A DNA stretch of 64,000 bases from Podocnemis expansa (Eukaryota > Chordata > Testudines > Podocnemididae), in the NCBI GenBank assembly GCA_007922195.1, contig ML682118.1, positions 1,916,393 through 1,980,392 of the forward strand. The letters run 5' to 3'. How positions within the stretch are numbered: position 1 is the stretch's first letter; the number at the start of each line of letters is the position of its first letter. The translations under genes were made by a program, and so were the position numbers. The notes below the pieces were generated by a model. That model was not told where the DNA came from and made no database searches. It saw only the letters and a list, made by a program, of their open reading frames with translations. Shown here one piece after another: positions 34,511-44,294 of this stretch.

Positions 34511-34561
34511 GGAGGCCGAGCGCCCCCTATTTCCCCAGTGTCAGCTGGAGAGCATGCTGAC
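34508..34561 (+). promoter_or_regulatory. gag/pro-pol UAG stop in a readthrough-like context
   Basis: The stop is TAG followed by GGAGGCCGAGCGCCCCC, and the same frame continues into protease. The UAG-GGAGG start and the C-rich run resemble the gammaretroviral suppression site. A hairpin GTCAGC (34540-34545) / GCTGAC (34556-34561) follows. Readthrough by tRNA suppression is inferred from frame continuity and context. Confidence 0.6.
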
Positions 34562-34900
34562 TTGGTGGCACATTTAGATCAAGATAGATGGGGAAGACCT
34601 ACAGTTTATGTAGAGTTTAAACAGGGAGTGTTCAGACAAAACATGCTAATTGATACAGGTGCCACTTTTTCCTTAGATAGTACTAAAAAGAAAAATCTAT
34701 TTGGATCCCCAGTCATTGTAAGGAACTTGCAGGGATTTAATGAAGCAGAAAGTAGGGTTCCATTCAGCCCTGTAGTGAATTTTAGATTAGGAAATAAAAA
34801 TGGAAAGTGACAATTTGGTCTAATAGAACTAGATGGAAATGGAATATTAGGAATGGACATTCTAAGAAATCTTAGGCTTATAGTTGATTTGGTAAACAGA
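34511..34900 (+). pseudogene. pro: Retroviral protease (retropepsin) domain of pro-pol
   Basis: It cleaves the viral polyproteins as an aspartic dimer. The active site LIDTGA is at about 34646-34663 (catalytic D at 34652-34654). The second signature GILGMD is at 34841-34858, followed by a VNRTLW end. A TGA at 34808-34810 interrupts the frame between them. It is in the same frame as gag. Its fold is the reference for the two extra protease-like genes at 38301 and 40016. Confidence 0.85.
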
Positions 34901-36480
34901 ACCTTATGGAAAATGTCCCTAGGTCAGGAAGATGTTACAAAAGAATCTATAATTATAGAAGCAGGCTATAGGCTATCTGCTGTAAAAGCAGCAGAAGAAG
35001 TGAAACGGCCTGAATGTCTGCAAGAAATTTTAGAAATTGCTCTACAGCATAAAGAAGTGTGGGTAAAAAGCAAAGCAGAATGGGGGAAAATAAATGCAGA
35101 AGTTTTAATTACAGGACCTGATTCCCCACCTCAAAAACAATATAAATATCCCAAAGAAGCAGAAGAGAGCTTAGCAAAAACAATTCAGAGTTTGATAGAT
35201 CAAGGAGTTGTAGTAGAAAAACAAAGTAAAAATAATGCAGCTATTTGGCCAGTTCTGAAAGCAGATAGAAAGACATGGAGATTAACTATTGACTTTAGAC
35301 CATTGAATAAAGTAACTCCAATAACTGCACCAGTTGTGGCTAAATATCCAGAGGTAATGGCTTCTATAATAGGAGGAGCAAAATGCTTCACAGTGTTAGA
35401 TCTGGCAAATGCATTCTTTTCCATACCATTACATCCAGACTGTTGGTATAAATTTGCCTTTACTTTTCAAAGCAGACAACTATGTTTCTGCCAAACTCCA
35501 TAAGGATTTCACTTGTCACCAACAATATGCCATATGCGTGTGATCAAAATGTGGGATGATATGCTCAAAAAGGATAATATCATCTCCTATGTTGATGACA
35601 TTCTGATTAGCACAAAAACCAGAGAAAAGAATTTAGAAATCTTAGATAAAGTTCTGCAGAAAATAGAGGAAACAGGTTTTAAGGTTAGCCCTGAAAAAGC
35701 ACAGATATGCCAGCAGTAGGTAAACTATCTAGGCGTAACTCTGGGACAAGAAGGGCGTTCACCAGATAAGCAAAGAGCAGAACTCCTACAGAAACTGCCA
35801 GCTCCTACAGATGTTTCCACTCTGCGATCATTCTTAGGGTTGACAAACTTTTCTAGAGATTTTGTGGAAAATTATGCAGAAAAAGCTTCTCCATTATACA
35901 AGTTGTTGAAGAAAGGTACTCAGGGGGAATGGGGAACAGACCAGCAAACAGCGTTTACCCAATTAAAACAGGCACTAGCACAGGCTCCAGCTCTAGCTTA
36001 CCCAAAGATAGAAAAACCTTTTGTGCTTCAATTAGCTAGCACAGACACCGGAATGAGCACAGTTCCTAGTCAGGATCATGGTACGGGATTAAGACCTGTG
36101 GCTTATGCTTCTAAGAATCTCAATGGAGTTGAACAAGGTTTCACTCATTGTGAGAAAGAAGTATTAGTGTTGGTATGGGCATTACAGCATTGGGAATATA
36201 TAGTTGGATTATTCCCAGTATTATTGAAAACCTCACACTCCCCTGTGAAATATGTCCTGACAGGAAAGGTTAATGAAGGTCATGTATCTAGTCCTAGGCT
36301 AGCTAAGTGGACATTAGCCTTACTGAACAAGAGTGTAAGCATGGAGAAAGTTCCAGCTTTATCTTCAGTTCCTTATGGACTTATCATAGAAGGGGAACAG
36401 CATGAGTGTCCATTGCCAGAAATCCTTCCAGAAGGTCCTATACTATTCCAAGGAGGAACAAAACTGCAGGAAGTAAAAGA
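34901..36480 (+). pseudogene. pol: Reverse transcriptase and connection region of pol
   Basis: Recognisable RT motifs in order: LIDQGVVVEK, IWPVLKADRKTWRLTIDFRP, FTVLDLANAFFSIPL, a GF.LSP segment, and the catalytic YVDD box at 35588-35599, then ETGFKVSPEKAQ and a YLGV segment near 35730. Stops lie at 35501-35503 (TAA) and 35717-35719 (TAG). The connection part contains FLGLTNFSRDFV and RPVAYASKNLNGVEQGFT, typical of gamma/epsilon-type pol. The enzyme copies viral RNA to DNA; this copy cannot be made full length. Confidence 0.9.
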
Positions 36481-37060
36481 TCAGGTAGATGAAATTTGGT
36501 TTGTGGATGGATCAAGTTATTGTAAGGAAGGACAGCATTTCACTGGGTATGCAGCAATCAGAATCTCTGACGAAAGGGTTATAAAGGGACAATGCTTACC
36601 ACATTCAGCTCAAGCGACTGAAATAGTAGCTGTTATTGTAGTATTAGAAAATGTCCCAGAAGACAAACAAGTTGCTATCTTCACAGATTCTGATTGGGTA
36701 TTGCGAGCTATAGTAGATTAGATGCCTCATTGGCAGAAAAGGGGAATGAAATCAGGAGATGGTAAGCCCATAGTTCATTCTGAAAAAAATTGATATATCT
36801 GTGGAACTTAGCTCAAACTAGATTACAACCAGTGTTAATGGGAAAAGTAAAAGCACATAGGAAAAACACAGAAGAGGCTCAATGGAATAATAAGGCAGAT
36901 GAGCAAGCCAAATTAGGACCCAAGGAGGGGTCTCTATGGAATCCCAAAGTACAGTTTCAGGCAGCCCCAATAGCCAGTATAGGAGAAGAACAAGTGGAAC
37001 AAATTGATCTAGTAGCATTGCAAAAGAAAGATCCTGAAATAAAGATACTAGTGGAGAAAG
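36481..37060 (+). pseudogene. pol: RNase H domain of pol, with stop and frameshift
   Basis: Its role is removal of the RNA strand. The motifs are IWFVDGSSY (first acidic residue), QATEIVAVIVVLE (E) and AIFTDSDW (D). A TAG lies at 36719-36721. The frame changes at an A-run near 36783-36789, after which KVKAHRK and NNKADEQAK give the H and last D region. Presence of a histidine/basic loop with KVKAH suggests a gammaretrovirus-like RNase H. Confidence 0.85.
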
Positions 37061-38244
37061 GAGAATTTTGTGAATGGCACATCAAAAGACATGAAACAGG
37101 ACTAATACTAGCAGCTAAAACAGAAGAAGACATCCCTGTATGGGTAGTACCATCTGATATTAGAACAGAAATGATAGCCTTAGCATATGATCATGGACAT
37201 TTTGGTCTAGACAAAACTTTAGAGAGACTGCAAATGGTAGGATGGTGGCCTAATATGAGATCAGATATAGAGCAATATGTGAATAATTGTTTGCCTTGTG
37301 TGGCAAACAATGCAGACACTAAGATAGTAAAAGGAAAATTAGGATACCAAAGAATTGAAGGTCCGTGGTCAAGATTACAAATTGATTATATTGGTCCACT
37401 TGCAAATACTGCTAAGGGAAACAAGTATTGCTTAGTGATTGTCGATCCTTTCACTAAATGGGTAGAATCAATTCCTACCAGGAATAATACAGTGCTAACC
37501 ACTGCTAGGGTATTAGTAGATCAAGTCTTTTCCAGATGGGGAATTCCAAAAGAGAGAGATTCAGATCAAGGTCCACATTTTGTAGGTGAGATAACAAAAG
37601 GACTGTGCCAAGCATTTGGAATTAAGCAAAGATTACACATAGCAGGACATCCACAAAGTTCAGGACAAGTAGAGAGAACCAATAGAACTATAAAGAACAC
37701 CTTAAGAAAAGTAGTAAATCTGCAAGGGAAAAATTGGGATAAAAAACTACCTTTAATATAAATTGCTATTAGAGGAACAGTAGCATCTCATGGAGTGACA
37801 CCATTTAGAGCAATGACAGGAAGAAACATGAGGTTGCCAGAACAATGGTGGTTAGTTGGGAACCCTCCAGATGAAATACAACCAAAAGTGCTAACAGATC
37901 ACTGGATGCAGCAACTCCTAAAATCTATTTCAGAAACTCATAAGCAGATAGCAATAGCCCTGAAAGCAAAAGCTCAGCAAATGGATCAGAAACTGGGTCC
38001 AATTATGCACCCACAAGAATGGCAAATAGGATATAGAGTGATATATATAGGCAGTTTAAGGAAAAAGACCATGTTCTATGTCCTGTATGGGAAGGCCCAG
38101 TTAAAATTGTCAATAAAGCAAGTCCCACTGTATATATGCTGGAGATTAAAAGAGGGAAAAAGAAAAGTAGTCAAATGGTTCCACTCCTCCCAAATGAAAA
38201 AGTGGAAGGGAGAGAAAACTGAGACAGCAGAAATAAGCCATTAA
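37061..38244 (+). pseudogene. pol: Integrase domain of pol
   Basis: It joins viral DNA to the host. The HHCC zinc module (H-x-H ... CLPC) spans about 37185-37302. The D,D(35)E triad is complete: D at 37384-37386, D at 37564-37566 and E at 37672-37674, exactly 35 residues between the last two. A TAA at 37759-37761 interrupts the core. The C-terminal part has a GPY/F-like module with KWFHSSQMKKW. Within about 38090-38150 the better match lies in another frame, pointing to a compensating pair of small indels. The stop is at 38242-38244. Confidence 0.9.
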
Positions 38245-38293
38245 GCAGGGAAAGAAAACTTTGTATATATGAATAGTTTATTTTCATTTTTGT

Positions 38294-38295
38294 AG
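38294..38295 (+). promoter_or_regulatory. Candidate splice acceptor before orfA
   Basis: TTTTCATTTTTGTAG|AAAAT lies six bases before the orfA ATG. The extra gene downstream at 40016 has the same arrangement (CATTTAG|AAATATGG), as expected for separately spliced mRNAs. Confidence 0.45.
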
Positions 38296-38300
38296 AAAAT

Positions 38301-39926
38301 ATGGAAAGTGAAAGTGAAGAAAATGGATATGAGAGTGGTATAAAAGATCAGAATAAATTATTGGATGGAGAAATTGCAAGATTAATAGAGGACTTTGATC
38401 ACAGATGGTTTACCATAGCAGCACTACTGATAGACGGAATAATAAGAAATGTGTATTTTACTATAAATACAGGAGCGGCCTTTTCAATCTTAAACATTAA
38501 TGGAATGTATGTTGATAATATAATTACAGAGGAAGCTAGATGGATTCATTCCTCATCAGGATGGGGAACAATTCCAGTAAGCATCCCTATAAAAATAAAT
38601 ATAGGAACAAAAAGGTCGCTTGGAAATTTTGGGCGTATAGATTTAGGTCCACATCAGTATAGTGTTCTAGGGCTAGATGCAATTTCAGCACTGGATTTGT
38701 GGATGCGGGAAGAGCCGTTGATGTGATATACCTTGACTTTAGCAAGGCTTTTGATACGGTTTCCCACAGCATTCTCATTGGCAAATAGAGGAAGTATGGG
38801 TTAGATGCATGGACTGTAAGGTGGATAGAAAACTGGCTACAACAACAGTTTCAGCGCGTAGGAATCAATGGTTCCATGTCAAGTTGGCAGGCAGTAACGA
38901 GTGGTGTGCCCCAGGGGTCGGTCCTGGGGCCAGTTCTGTTCAATGTTTTCATTAATGATCTGGATGATGGGATAGATTGCACACTTAGTAAGTTTGCAGA
39001 TGATACCAAACTGGGGGGAACGGTAGACACCCTAGAGGGCAGGGACAGGATTCAGGGAGACCTAGACAAATTGGAGCAGTGGGCCAAGAGGAATCTCATG
39101 AGGTTCAACAAGGATAAGTGTAAAATCCTGCACTTGGGATGAAAAAACCCCATGTACTGCTACAGGCTGGGGAGTGATCAGCTAAATAGCAGCACTGGAG
39201 AAAAGGACCTGGGAGTCATGGTGGATGGGAAGCTGGATATGAGTCAGCAGTGTGCTCTTGCTGCCAAAAAGGCCAATGGCATACTGGGCTGCATCAGAAG
39301 AAGTGTTACCAGCAGATGAAGGGATGTGATCATTCCCCTCTATTCTGCACTAGTGAGGCCACATCTGGAATACTGTGTCCAGTTTTGGGCTCCCCACTAC
39401 AAAAAGGACATGGACAAATTAGAGAGAGTCCAGAGGAGGGCAACCAAAATGATCAAAGGGCTGGAGCACAAGCCCTATGAAGAAAGACTAAAGGAACTAG
39501 GCTTCTTTAGCCTGCAGAAGAGAAGACTGAGGGGGGATTTGATAGCAACCTTCAACTACTTGAAGGGTTGCTCCAAGGAGGAGGGAGCTTGACTGTTCTT
39601 GGTAGTAACAGAGGGTAGAACGAGAAGCAATGGTTTCAAGTTACAGCTGGGGAGGTCCAGGCTGGATATTAGGAAAAACTTCCTTACTAGGCGAGTGGTG
39701 AAGCATTGGAATAAGCTGCCTAGGGAGGTGGTGGAATCTCCATCTCTGGAGGTGTTCAAGTCCCAGCTGGACAAAACACTGACTGGGATGATCTAATGGG
39801 AGTGGTCCTGCTTTTTTTGCCAGGGGGTTGGACTAGATGACCTATGAGGTTCCTTCCAACCCTATGATTCTATGATTCAATGAATTGTGTAATAGACTTT
39901 GGAAGGAAAAGGTTGTTGGAAAGTAA
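38301..39926 (+). pseudogene. orfA: extra retropepsin-like gene between pol and env, split by CR1
   Basis: The frame opens at 38301 with an acidic N-terminus (MESESEENGYESG). It has the retropepsin plan: FTIAALLIDG strand, YFTINTGAAFS at the active-site position (residues 56-59), paired IPIKINIGTK strands, and YSVLGLDAISAL, the counterpart of GILGMD in pro. The catalytic Asp of D-T-G is Asn here, so no protease activity is expected. At 38697-38701 (TTGTG) a CR1 is inserted. The viral frame resumes after the duplicated TTGTG at 39885-39889 with NRLW, as at the end of the pro domain, and stops at TAA 39924-39926. I know of no named accessory protein with this make-up. Function unknown. Confidence 0.75.
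38702..39884 (+). mobile_element. 5'-truncated CR1 LINE inserted in orfA
   Basis: A 1.18-kb CR1 3' part on the + strand, from the RT region (IYLDFSKAFDT-equivalent) through [20 protein letters not shown] and FADDTK to the 3' tail CCTATGATTCTATGATTC. A 5-bp direct repeat TTGTG flanks it (38697-38701, 39885-39889). It has several stops. It is closely similar to the - strand copy at 8397-12985 and is younger than the provirus. Confidence 0.92.
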
Positions 39927-40009
39927 GGATGAATAGAAGCAGTGCACAAAAACAATAAGGAAAAATAAAAAGTAATATAAAAAGTAATTGATTTATTCTT
40001 GTAACATTT

Positions 40010-40011
40010 AG
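40010..40011 (+). promoter_or_regulatory. Candidate splice acceptor before orfB
   Basis: TTTATTCTTGTAACATTTAG|AAAT lies just before ATG 40016. Layout and spacing are like the acceptor before orfA. Confidence 0.45.
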
Positions 40012-40015
40012 AAAT

Positions 40016-40636
40016 ATGGCGGATTGGGTAGAAGAAGTAACATCAATAGAAGAAGATGAGGTATTGAAAGTATTGGATCAAGGAGATACCACACAAGAAA
40101 GTTTAGAAATTGAGCGGATCTTGCGACCAGAAGACCAGGACGAAAAACAAAAATTGAGCAATGAGTTGAGGAAGAACATTCTCTTTGACATTCTTAATGA
40201 TACCAAAGAAAAAGGGACCCAGACAGAAGACATTCCAACAGTCATGTTTCTGGATAATAGATATGTTATAACTCCACTACTAAAAGATCACTACAATAGA
40301 CCACTGATGATAATATTTGTAAAAGTGCGAGATAGTGAAACAAGTCATGTATGTTATGTAGATCCTACAGCATCACATTATGTGATCAATACTAGAATCA
40401 TGCCACAAATTCTCTTGTATCGAACATATAAGAGAATCAGAATAACAAAGATACCAGGAACAGTGGAAATTACAACCTCCATAACAGTGAGAATAGGGAA
40501 TAAAAGGATTGAAAATATCAAATTTGGATTAGTGGAGATGGATGAAAGCCCATATGGGATACTGGGAATTGATGTCTTAAGAATGTTGAAGTGTTCAATT
40601 GATTTAGAAAAAGATGCCCTGGTCCAATTCCTCTAA
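40016..40636 (+). CDS. orfB: second extra retropepsin-like gene, intact frame
   Basis: An uninterrupted 206-codon frame in an otherwise decayed provirus. Residues 1-80 are acidic and charged (VEEVTSIEEDE; LEIERILRPEDQDEKQ). Residues about 96-205 follow the protease plan: MIIFVKVRD strand, CYVDPTASHYV at the active-site position (D116-P-T-A119 in place of D-T-G-A), ITVRIGNKRI, KFGLVEMD, and YGILGIDVLRMLKCSIDL, which closely matches pro (FGLIELD, GILGMDILRNL). Asp is kept but the essential Gly and Thr positions differ, so activity is doubtful. The N-terminal extension is absent from pro. It sits between orfA and env with its own candidate acceptor. Function unknown; possible roles are protease modulation, Gag/RNA binding or a host antagonist. 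Confidence 0.8.
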   Translation: MADWVEEVTSIEEDEVLKVLDQGDTTQESLEIERILRPEDQDEKQKLSNELRKNILFDILNDTKEKGTQTEDIPTVMFLDNRYVITPLLKDHYNRPLMIIFVKVRDSETSHVCYVDPTASHYVINTRIMPQILLYRTYKRIRITKIPGTVEITTSITVRIGNKRIENIKFGLVEMDESPYGILGIDVLRMLKCSIDLEKDALVQFL

Positions 40637-40883
40637 AGATGGTGTACCTAACCTGAAGAAGTAATTTTAAGTAGTTGTATTAGAAATTATGGCAGTATAA
40701 GCATAGACATAAGTAGTGTGTAAAATATATATATGTAGGAATATAGAAGTAACATGTTTGTTTATAGGTATATTAAGTAAAAATGACTGAGCAGGGAAAA
40801 GAAGAACAGATAATAGAAGGTGTTTAAAGAAGGAAGGAAGGTTTTTTTGTGTTTATTTCATTCCAGAATACAACGGATGGAAG
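40637..40883 (+). other. Spacer before env with candidate splice acceptor
   Basis: A-rich non-coding spacer. TTTATTTCATTCCAG ending at 40866 is a good acceptor just before env. Confidence 0.5.
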
Positions 40884-42350
40884 ATGGAGCCATATTTGCA
40901 TTGGCTTTTCTGGGTCTTTGCCTGCTTGTGTTGCTGCTATGGTACTGTGAACGAGACAGCTCTGACTGCAACCATTGAATGGAGTAAACCAACCGAGGAT
41001 TCCAGTAGTGCATATGGAAGTATGGAAGAATGTATCTTCACACTTCCACCCCTCAACAACACCAAACTTATAGCTTTTATGGGACCAACAGAGATTGTAA
41101 AACTTTTAGCTCAAAACAAAAGTTTTTCCACAAATTGTGCCCATAAATGTCCTCTTGAATTTGATAATGAAGAGGAAGGTTGGATAACTATGACTATAGG
41201 ATCTAGTAAGGCACTGACACAGCCTTTTAGTTGTACATGGAATGATACCGGAAAACAAAGGAGATTGAGTGGTAAAGTAAATAGAGTAGGTTCATGGCAG
41301 TGTGTTATCAATCAAAATTCCAATATTATTGCTAGTACATCCATTAAAAGAGTTATAAGAGAAAAAGTGCAATCACTAAACAGGCAAGAAATGGCCACCA
41401 GCATTCAATGGGTTGATTCTCCCGCAGCATGGATAGTAAATCAGGTTCAAGGTTGTGAATTCACAATTCAAAAAGGATTAAGAAAGGAGGTAGTGGGAAA
41501 GAATAAACCTTTTACTATAATGATGGGTACATTAGAAGCTATCATACAAAGGGATAACATACGAAATGTAGCTATACAACTGTCACATAAGTGTTCTCTC
41601 AGATTTGATACAGTAGAACAGGGAAGGATTTTAACACACCCACAATATTACTCCGCCCCTAAACCATCTACTTGTGGATGGGATAATAAATCAAATAAAG
41701 GAAAAATATCGGGAACAACAATTATACCAGGACATTGGCAATGTGCTATTACAGAGGGACCAAATGTACTGTCAAGATCAGAGCAAAGGACAATCATGAT
41801 TGAAGAAGAATCTAGATATGGTATTATTGTATGGTACATCCCATTGTGGAATAAGAGAGATATACAGCACATGCATGTTCGTTGGTATCATGATAGGCAC
41901 AACGATACTGTACATACATTCAAATTAGAAGATCCTATAGGAAATATTACCACCCATCCTTTTAAATGTCAAACAAATATAAGTATTTTTACCAAAGAAG
42001 ATGTAGCACAAGTACTTCCAGCAACATATAAGCACCTTACTCATGAAAAAGAGTGTCAAATGGGGTCATATCAGCAAACATTATTTCAGTATTACTGTGA
42101 AGCAGATGTAAACATAATAAGACAAAGGGGTAGTGGAACATGGAAACTTATAGGTAAAGATTTCAGTTGTACTTTTCCATTTATATGGGTACTCAAACCA
42201 ACAGTAACGAATATTGGTCCTTATGCAGTAAAAGAAGATATTAGAAAACAGCTGATCATAAATCCATCTTCTTCACTGAAGAAAGTAGTGTTAGATCTCA
42301 CACAAATTTTCTCTCTAAAACCTCAATGTCAAAATATACCAAACCATTAG
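40884..42350 (+). pseudogene. env: env surface (SU) part, frame intact to a shift near 42320
   Basis: The envelope glycoprotein frame begins with a signal-peptide-like hydrophobic stretch (WLFWVFACLCCCYG, residues 7-20). Two related domains of about 125-130 residues follow (about 33-159 and 176-307). Both have C.FT near the start, HKC.L.FD in the middle, C.W, and end G.WQC.I. A third, looser unit (about 320-430) has C.F and G.W signatures. Numerous NxT/NxS sites are present. The frame closes at 42348-42350, while transmembrane-subunit text is already open in another frame from 42326, so a small indel near 42290-42325 separates SU and TM. The other ATG at 40877 is out of frame. Confidence 0.8.
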
Positions 42351-43882
42351 AGGAAGGATGGAAAAGATGGATACACACTCAATTTTTTCCAAGTACTATT
42401 AAAGATAGGAAGAAGACAAGCATGATGGAAACAGCTCTAGGAGGAGCAGGAACAGGACTGGGAATTTTAAATAGCATAGACGTAGAAATATTGGCAAACA
42501 AATTGAGCAGGTTAGGACAACAATTGGGAAATTCGGCAAAGCCATTACAAACCTCCTTAACAGAAATGAGCTCAAGTCAATACATAGCTGCCAAACTGCT
42601 TCCAGAATGGGAAAAATCCCACAAAGCAGATCATTTAACAATTTTGGATACAATTGAAACATTGCAAAATAATGTATCTCTTGCATTAGCATGTATCCAG
42701 GCTCAAGCATGGATGCATGATGTAATGAAAGATGTCGTCAGAGCTGGAATGGGTGGACGATTGCCACTAGAAATAAAAAGTGCAATTTGGAAGCATGTTT
42801 CAAAATTTGAAACTGAGTTACATGAATGGTGGAAAATGATCAACTTCACCTATAATCCATCCGAAAATCAAATTACTGTATATATATTAATGATCACCAA
42901 GGCTCAAGTTAAATGGATATCTCCAGTAATTGGCTTAGGGATAAATTTAAACTTAACAGTAATACAGTCAATGGGATATAAATTATGGGCATTAAAACAA
43001 GGAAGTAACTGGAAAACCATAGAACTTGAGGCTTGCACTGAAGAATCAGATAGTGTTGGATATATTTGTAATCAAAATGCTATTCAATCCTGTGATGTTT
43101 GTTTGAATAGAGAACAGGGAGAATGTTATCATCAATTGAATCCAAGATCTTCCAATGAATCAATGATTGTATATGTTGGGAAAACTTGTATATGTATAAG
43201 AAGTTGGTGTACCTTGTTTAAAGTGAACTATGCTTATGATATTGTACATAATCCATATGAAAATCAATGTTTATGTAATATTACATCTTTAGTAGGGTGC
43301 GATGTCGAATACACCTTACCCCTACAGGTTGATGAAGAAATTAAAGAAGAATACCGATTGTATGAACAAATTGATCCAGTTCCATTGGGACCAAATGTTA
43401 CCATTATCCGAAAATTGATAAAACACCCTGATTTGAAGAAAGAAGTGGAAAAGGTGAAAGAAACTGCTCAAAGTGTACTGCTCACCGTGCGACATTCAGC
43501 TAAACAAATTGAACAAGTGATGGAACGAGTTAAGGGAATCTCACAACACAATTGGTGGAGAGTATTCATGGGATTGTCCCCCACAGCCACCAAGTACTTA
43601 AATGTGTTGTTACATCCAATGGTAATGTTATTAATGATGTAGATTGCCTTGGCTATTTCACTGCTAATATTAGTGTTTTGGGTAAAACGAAAAATTAAGA
43701 AATTGAAATTGCTATTGTGGTTATCGAGTGGTAAAATATATAGCCATTCCCCAACAAATTCACTTAGCAAGTCCTCACGTATGGATCCGGATGGAAGAGA
43801 CTTGTGCCAGTACGAAGACATGATGGCTCGGTCTCCTGGCATGGAGAGCCTTGAGAGCAAACTGGACAAGAAAATTCTATGA
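42326..43882 (+). pseudogene. env: env transmembrane (TM) part with in-frame stop
   Basis: The N-terminal segment has a basic stretch (KDRKK), a possible furin-type site. Next comes the G/A-rich TALGGAGTGLGIL, a probable fusion peptide, then helical text (VEILANKLSRLGQQL), W-rich WMHDVMKDVV, and three cysteine clusters (CDVCLNREQGEC, CICIRSWC, CLCNITSLVGC). A membrane-proximal coiled coil follows (EVEKVKETAQSV...IEQVMERV). A TAG at 43640-43642 interrupts the frame just before IALAISLLILVFWV, the membrane anchor, and KRKIKK. No CX6CC motif of the classic gammaretroviral kind was seen. This subunit would drive membrane fusion; the present copy is broken. Confidence 0.8.
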
Positions 43883-43988
43883 ATGGATCCCAATGGAAGA
43901 ATTGCATCATTATGAGAACACGATGATTCAATCTCCTTCAATGGAGACTTTTAAACCAAAATTAAGTGAACATCTTCCAGAGGATTAA
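43765..43988 (+). repeat. Duplicated env cytoplasmic-tail segment
   Basis: ATGGATCCGGATGGAAGA (43781) and ATGGATCCCAATGGAAGA (43883) begin two related stretches about 100 bp apart. In different frames they give QYEDMMARSPGME and HYENTMIQSPSME. The first contains Y-x-x-M. The frame difference indicates an indel between the copies. Confidence 0.6.
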
Positions 43989-44043
43989 ATTGGGCAAACA
44001 TCTTTAAAGGTGCTGGACTTGAAAACAGGTTTTCAAACCCAGC

Positions 44044-44054
44044 AAGGAGGGGAA
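44044..44054 (+). promoter_or_regulatory. Polypurine tract
   Basis: AAGGAGGGGAA lies directly upstream of the 3' LTR start (TGTAG at 44056). It would be the plus-strand primer. Confidence 0.85.
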
Positions 44055-44055
44055 T

Positions 44056-44262
44056 TGTAGCCTGAGATTTTTGCCATCTCTTTAGTATAACAAACAAACA
44101 AACAAACAAACAAACAAACACAAATAATAAAAAAATAAGGACACATATGGGTAGAAAATAGTAAGGTAATTTAGCAGAAGTTTTATGGCAAAGATGGAAA
44201 ACAGCATGATATGCAGTAATTAATGGTAAAGAATTCATAAATCAATCATCTATTAGTGTTTT

Positions 44263-44294
<32 letters not shown>

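Noticed and set aside
36719..36790. Programmed frameshift between RNase H and integrase
   Set aside because: Retroviral pol is one frame there; an A-run indel next to a stop in decayed DNA is more likely mutation.
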